Of a stretch of 64,000 nucleotides of DNA, positions 61,578 to 64,000 are shown piece by piece; position 1 is the first letter of the stretch; every line of letters starts with the position of its first letter. The DNA comes from Azophilus sp026709365 (GTDB lineage: Bacteria; Pseudomonadota; Gammaproteobacteria; Pseudomonadales; Azotimanducaceae). The stretch covers positions 558,001-622,000 of the forward strand of contig OZ241345.1 in the NCBI GenBank assembly GCA_965200175.1. The letters run 5' to 3'. Both the position numbers and the translations under genes were made by a program. The notes beneath the pieces were generated by a model that was not told the origin of the DNA, ran no database searches, and was given only the letters and a program-made list of their open reading frames with translations.

Positions 61578-62633
61578 ATGCTGGCCAGTACTCTAGACCA
61601 CCGTTCCACGGTGGGCCGTGGGCGCCTCTTCGTCCTCGGTGCGCTGCTAGCGGCCTTTGCGGGCTGTTCCTGGATGCCGTTCATTGGCGGCAGGGACAAG
61701 GACGGCGAGGACGAGGACGTCAACGCCACGGAGCAGATGCTCTACCGCAACGCCCAGCGCAGCCTCCGGGCGGGTAACTACGAACGCGCCATCACCGCCT
61801 TGGAGCGCTTGGAAGCGCGCTTTCCCTTCGGGCGCTACGCCGAGCAGGCGCAGCTGGAGCTGGTCTATGCGCGCTACCAGTCCTCCGACCACGACACGGC
61901 CCGCTTGGCGGCGGATCGCTTCATTCGCCTGCACCCGCAGCACAGCAACATCGACTACGCCTACTACCTGAAGGGTTTGGCGGCCTTCAACAAGAACCGG
62001 GGGCTGCTCGACCGGGTGTTCGCCTCCGACGTCTCCAAGCGTGACATGACCTCGGCGCAGGAGGCCTACGCGGACTTCGCCGAACTGCTGCGCCGCCATC
62101 CGCACAGCGACTACGCCAGCGACGCCAAGCAGCGGATGATTTACCTGCGCAACATGCTGGCCGCTTCGGAAATCCACGTCGCCGACTACTACATGCGCCG
62201 GGGCGCCTATGTGGCGGCCGCCAACCGGGCGCGCTTCGTGCTCGAGAACTATCCCCAGGCGGAGCCCATTCCGGAGGCGCTCATCCTGCTCGTTGAAGCC
62301 CAGTACAAGCTCGAACTGCCCACCGCGGCGAACGACACCTTAAGGGTGTTGGCGGTGAACTACCCCGATCACCCAGCATTCGACGAAAACGGCGATCTGG
62401 TTCTCGCCGAGCGCATCCGCGGCCGCGATCGGTCCTGGGCCAATCTCATGACCTTGGGCCTGATGGACCGTCCCGAAACGCCGCCGCCGTTGCGCCTGCA
62501 GCATCCTCAAGGGTTCGAGCCGCCACCCGCACCGCAGCGCGCCGAAGGAGACCGGCAGGCGACCCCAGGCCAAGGCAAGAGCGGCCAGCAAAGGAAAAAA
62601 CGCGGCTGGCGCAGCTGGGTTCCCTTTTTGTAG
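61578..62633 (+). CDS. bamD: Outer membrane protein assembly factor BamD
   Basis: 351 residues. A lipoprotein signal (LFVLGALLAAFAGC) puts the lipidated Cys at residue 30. Five TPR-like repeats follow (AEQMLYRNAQ-type start, LRAGNYERAITALERLEARF, AYADFAELLRRHPHSDYASD, YYMRRGAYVAAANRARFVLE). BamD is the essential lipoprotein of the BAM complex. The C-terminal 60 residues, Pro-rich then basic (PPPLRLQHPQG; GQQRKKRGWRSW), have no counterpart in the 245-residue Escherichia coli protein. Confidence 0.95.
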   Translation: MLASTLDHRSTVGRGRLFVLGALLAAFAGCSWMPFIGGRDKDGEDEDVNATEQMLYRNAQRSLRAGNYERAITALERLEARFPFGRYAEQAQLELVYARYQSSDHDTARLAADRFIRLHPQHSNIDYAYYLKGLAAFNKNRGLLDRVFASDVSKRDMTSAQEAYADFAELLRRHPHSDYASDAKQRMIYLRNMLAASEIHVADYYMRRGAYVAAANRARFVLENYPQAEPIPEALILLVEAQYKLELPTAANDTLRVLAVNYPDHPAFDENGDLVLAERIRGRDRSWANLMTLGLMDRPETPPPLRLQHPQGFEPPPAPQRAEGDRQATPGQGKSGQQRKKRGWRSWVPFL

Positions 62634-62670
62634 CGGGCGTGGCGCAGCGAACCCGCGGCTGGCCGGAGAG

Positions 62671-63684
62671 TTGAAGTTGGAGGGCATCGACGAGGCGAAG
62701 GTCACCGCTTGGCTGGTCGAGCGCATCGACGGCCTGCAGCCTCCGCTGCGATTTTCGCTGATTGCCGGCGGCCATTCGAATCTCACCTATCGCTTCGTTG
62801 ATCAAGCGGGCACCGCCTGCGTTTTGCGTCGGCCACCGCTCGGCAGTGTGCTCGAAAGCGCCCACGACATGGGGCGTGAGCATCGGATCATCGCCGCCCT
62901 GCAGGATTCGGAGGTGCCCGTTGCCCCCGCGCTGGCCCTGTGCGCCGACGCGGCGGTGAACGGCGCTCCGTTTTACGTCATGGGCTATGTCGAGGGTGGC
63001 GTGCTGCACGATGCGGGGGACGCCGAATCGGTTGCGCCGCCTGACCGGCGCCAACTTGGCCTGCACGTCATCGAAGTGCTCGCCCGGCTGCACGGCATCG
63101 ACCCGGATCAGGTGGGCCTAGGCGATCTGGGACGCAAGGCGGCCTACTTGGCCCGCCAGCTGAAACGCTGGAACCGGCAGTGGGAGGCTTCCAAGACCCA
63201 CGAAATCCCGGAAATGGAGGAGACCTCCCGCATTCTGGCCGAAACCATGCCGGAGCAGGTGGGCGCCGCCATCGTCCACGGCGACTACCGACTCGGCAAC
63301 ATGATCGTCGGTGGCGGTGCGATTCGGGCGGTGCTCGATTGGGAACTCTGCACCCTTGGGGATCCGCTGGCGGACGTGGGCTACCTTCTGAACTCCTGGG
63401 TTCAGCCCGAGGAAGGCGTCGCTGAACCGGCGCCCCCGACCGCGGTCGGGGGCTTCCCGTCACGGGAGGCCATCAGCGAACTCTACGAACGGCGAACCGG
63501 CCGCTCCCTAAGCGCAATCAACTACTACCGCGCCTTCTCCCACTGGCGCTTAGCCGCCATCGGCCAGGGCGTGTACAAGCGCTATTTGGTGGGCGCCATG
63601 GGCAGTCAGGACGGCATCGACTTGGATGCTTACCGGGAAAGCGTACGCACCCGCGCCCAAGCGGCGCTCGCCCTTCTGGGCTGA
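62671..63684 (+). CDS. Phosphotransferase of the APH family (ACAD10/11-like kinase)
   Basis: About 337 residues. The N-lobe has LIAGGHSNLTYRFVDQAGTA and VLRRPPLG; the catalytic loop is IVHGDYRLGNMIV and the metal-binding motif VLDWELCTLGDPLADVGYLL. This subgroup resembles the kinase domain fused to acyl-CoA dehydrogenases ACAD10/11, which phosphorylates 4-hydroxyacyl-CoA for breakdown. A role in fatty-acid catabolism is inferred, not shown, and no dehydrogenase gene is adjacent. TTG at 62677 has better spacing to GGAGAG than TTG at 62671. Antibiotic resistance is unlikely for this subgroup. Confidence 0.85.
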   Translation: MKLEGIDEAKVTAWLVERIDGLQPPLRFSLIAGGHSNLTYRFVDQAGTACVLRRPPLGSVLESAHDMGREHRIIAALQDSEVPVAPALALCADAAVNGAPFYVMGYVEGGVLHDAGDAESVAPPDRRQLGLHVIEVLARLHGIDPDQVGLGDLGRKAAYLARQLKRWNRQWEASKTHEIPEMEETSRILAETMPEQVGAAIVHGDYRLGNMIVGGGAIRAVLDWELCTLGDPLADVGYLLNSWVQPEEGVAEPAPPTAVGGFPSREAISELYERRTGRSLSAINYYRAFSHWRLAAIGQGVYKRYLVGAMGSQDGIDLDAYRESVRTRAQAALALLG

Positions 63685-63841
63685 GAAGGAAGGGTTGAGG
63701 GAGAGGGGCGGGATAAGGAAGAAAGGCGTGTCAGCAAGGCGAACCTGCTGAATGCAACTTCATTGCTTTTGAGGGAAGGACACTTGAAGGGAGGATCGCT
63801 TCAAAGTTGCTTGCACGCCTGGAACTTGGAACTGCGCCCAT

Positions 63842-63856
63842 TTTGTACAGTACAAA
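63842..63856 (-). promoter_or_regulatory. Operator-like palindrome overlapping a candidate promoter
   Basis: Perfect 15-bp palindrome TTTGTAC-A-GTACAAA. On the minus strand a consensus TTGACA (63862-63867) stands five bases before it, and CAAAAT (16-base spacing) at its far edge could be the -10, so a bound repressor would sit between the two boxes. No protein-coding gene downstream on the minus strand is evident before the convergent kinase gene, so the target is unclear. Confidence 0.4.
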
Positions 63857-63913
63857 CTGCTTGTCAAGTGCTTTTTGTCGCTTTTTTGTCGATTTGTAGA
63901 GATTTTGTTCAGC

Positions 63914-63940
63914 AAAAGTCGCCAGCCTCAAATGGCTGGC
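63914..63940 (-). terminator. Terminator-like hairpin for a gene beyond the right edge
   Basis: Minus strand GCCAGCC-ATTTGA-GGCTGGC (63921-63940) followed by GACTTTTGC. A 7-bp stem with a short T-run, oriented to end a leftward transcript entering from outside the window. Confidence 0.5.
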
Positions 63941-64000
63941 CTTGGAACGGTTGCTCGCTCACATCCAGGGCGCAGGCTGCCGATGCGCGGCATCCCGTTG

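Larger units (their letters stand above)
63685..64000. other. Right-end intergenic region
   Basis: 316 bases. After a purine-rich stretch it becomes AT-rich with repeated TTTTTGTCG units (63870-63891). It holds an operator-like palindrome and a minus-strand terminator-like hairpin, annotated separately. A 66-codon minus-strand frame (63731-63931) overlaps both and is not convincing. The last 60 bases may be the end of a minus-strand gene lying beyond the window. Confidence 0.5.

Noticed and set aside
62671..63684. APH-family protein as an aminoglycoside resistance gene
   Set aside because: The motif pattern (DWELCTLGDPLADVGYL) is that of the ACAD10/11-like kinases linked with acyl-CoA metabolism, not of aminoglycoside phosphotransferases.
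63731..63931. 66-codon minus-strand frame at the right end, Lys-rich near its start
   Set aside because: It contains the operator palindrome and the candidate promoter, begins at a terminator hairpin and has no ribosome site.

Overview
The window is GC-rich chromosomal DNA from a gammaproteobacterium. Three things point there: the gene order (tRNA cluster-tuf-tRNA-Trp-secE-nusG-rplKAJL-rpoBC; dksA-gluQ-[regulator]-pcnB; pgi-acs; pnp-rpsO-truB-rbfA-infB-nusA-rimP-tRNA-fMet; pgeF-rluD/bamD; tyrS-M23 peptidase-anmK-erpA), the sequences of RpoB, EF-Tu and BamD, and the 16S-Ile-Ala-23S-5S operon. Several of these blocks match, as I recall it, the layout in Pseudomonas. The proteins are clearly diverged, and many genes usually found inside these blocks are missing, so I infer a deep, streamlined relative rather than a Pseudomonas. 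TTG start codons are frequent (rpoC, pnp, pcnB and others).

Layout. 1-2.3 kb (minus): the end of a bacteriocin-type export cassette, made of a C39-peptidase ABC exporter (cut by the window edge) and its HlyD adaptor, directly downstream of rpoC. 2.5-18.7 kb (minus): rpoC, rpoB, rplL, rplJ, rplA, rplK, nusG, secE, tRNA-Trp, tuf, four tRNAs, a SPOR-like protein and birA. 18.7-24.9 kb (minus): a complete rRNA operon with a strong P1-type promoter, boxA and a terminator. 24.9-30.5 kb: tyrS, then peptidoglycan genes on plus (M23 endopeptidase, anmK), then erpA, a bactofilin and a small membrane coiled-coil protein on minus. 30.5-35 kb (plus): chloride channel, hemJ, hemL and a PfkB sugar/nucleoside kinase. 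35-36.7 kb: a decayed ABC-exporter ATPase fragment and a two-lobed aspartic protease. 36.7-38.7 kb (minus): sfsA and an aminotransferase. 38.8-47.2 kb (plus): dksA, gluQ, a degenerate CbrB-like AAA+ regulator, pcnB, a deoxynucleoside kinase, pgi and acs. 47.2-56.2 kb (minus): the pnp-to-rimP translation/RNA operon led by initiator tRNA. 56.2-59.4 kb: a secreted nuclease and a restriction-modification pair. 59.5-63.7: pgeF, rluD, bamD and an APH-family kinase.

How it works together: most of the window is core transcription and translation machinery (RNA polymerase, ribosomal proteins, rRNA, tRNAs, IF2, NusA, NusG, RimP, RbfA, TruB, PNPase, PAP) with ppGpp/DksA control and GC-rich stable-RNA promoters. 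Around it sit envelope maintenance (M23, AnmK, bactofilin, BamD), heme synthesis (HemJ, HemL) and central carbon genes (Pgi, Acs). The accessory parts are the exporter cassette, the aspartic protease with the exporter relic, and the restriction-modification pair.

The most unusual items are the bilobal DTG/DTG aspartic protease beside the frameshifted exporter ATPase remnant, the CbrB-like protein that has lost its phospho-acceptor, GAFTGA loop and adjacent kinase, and the ribbon-helix-helix/methyltransferase fusion with an HNH nuclease. Others are a dispersed palindromic repeat family, and the missing pantothenate/CoA and folate genes in otherwise conserved slots.
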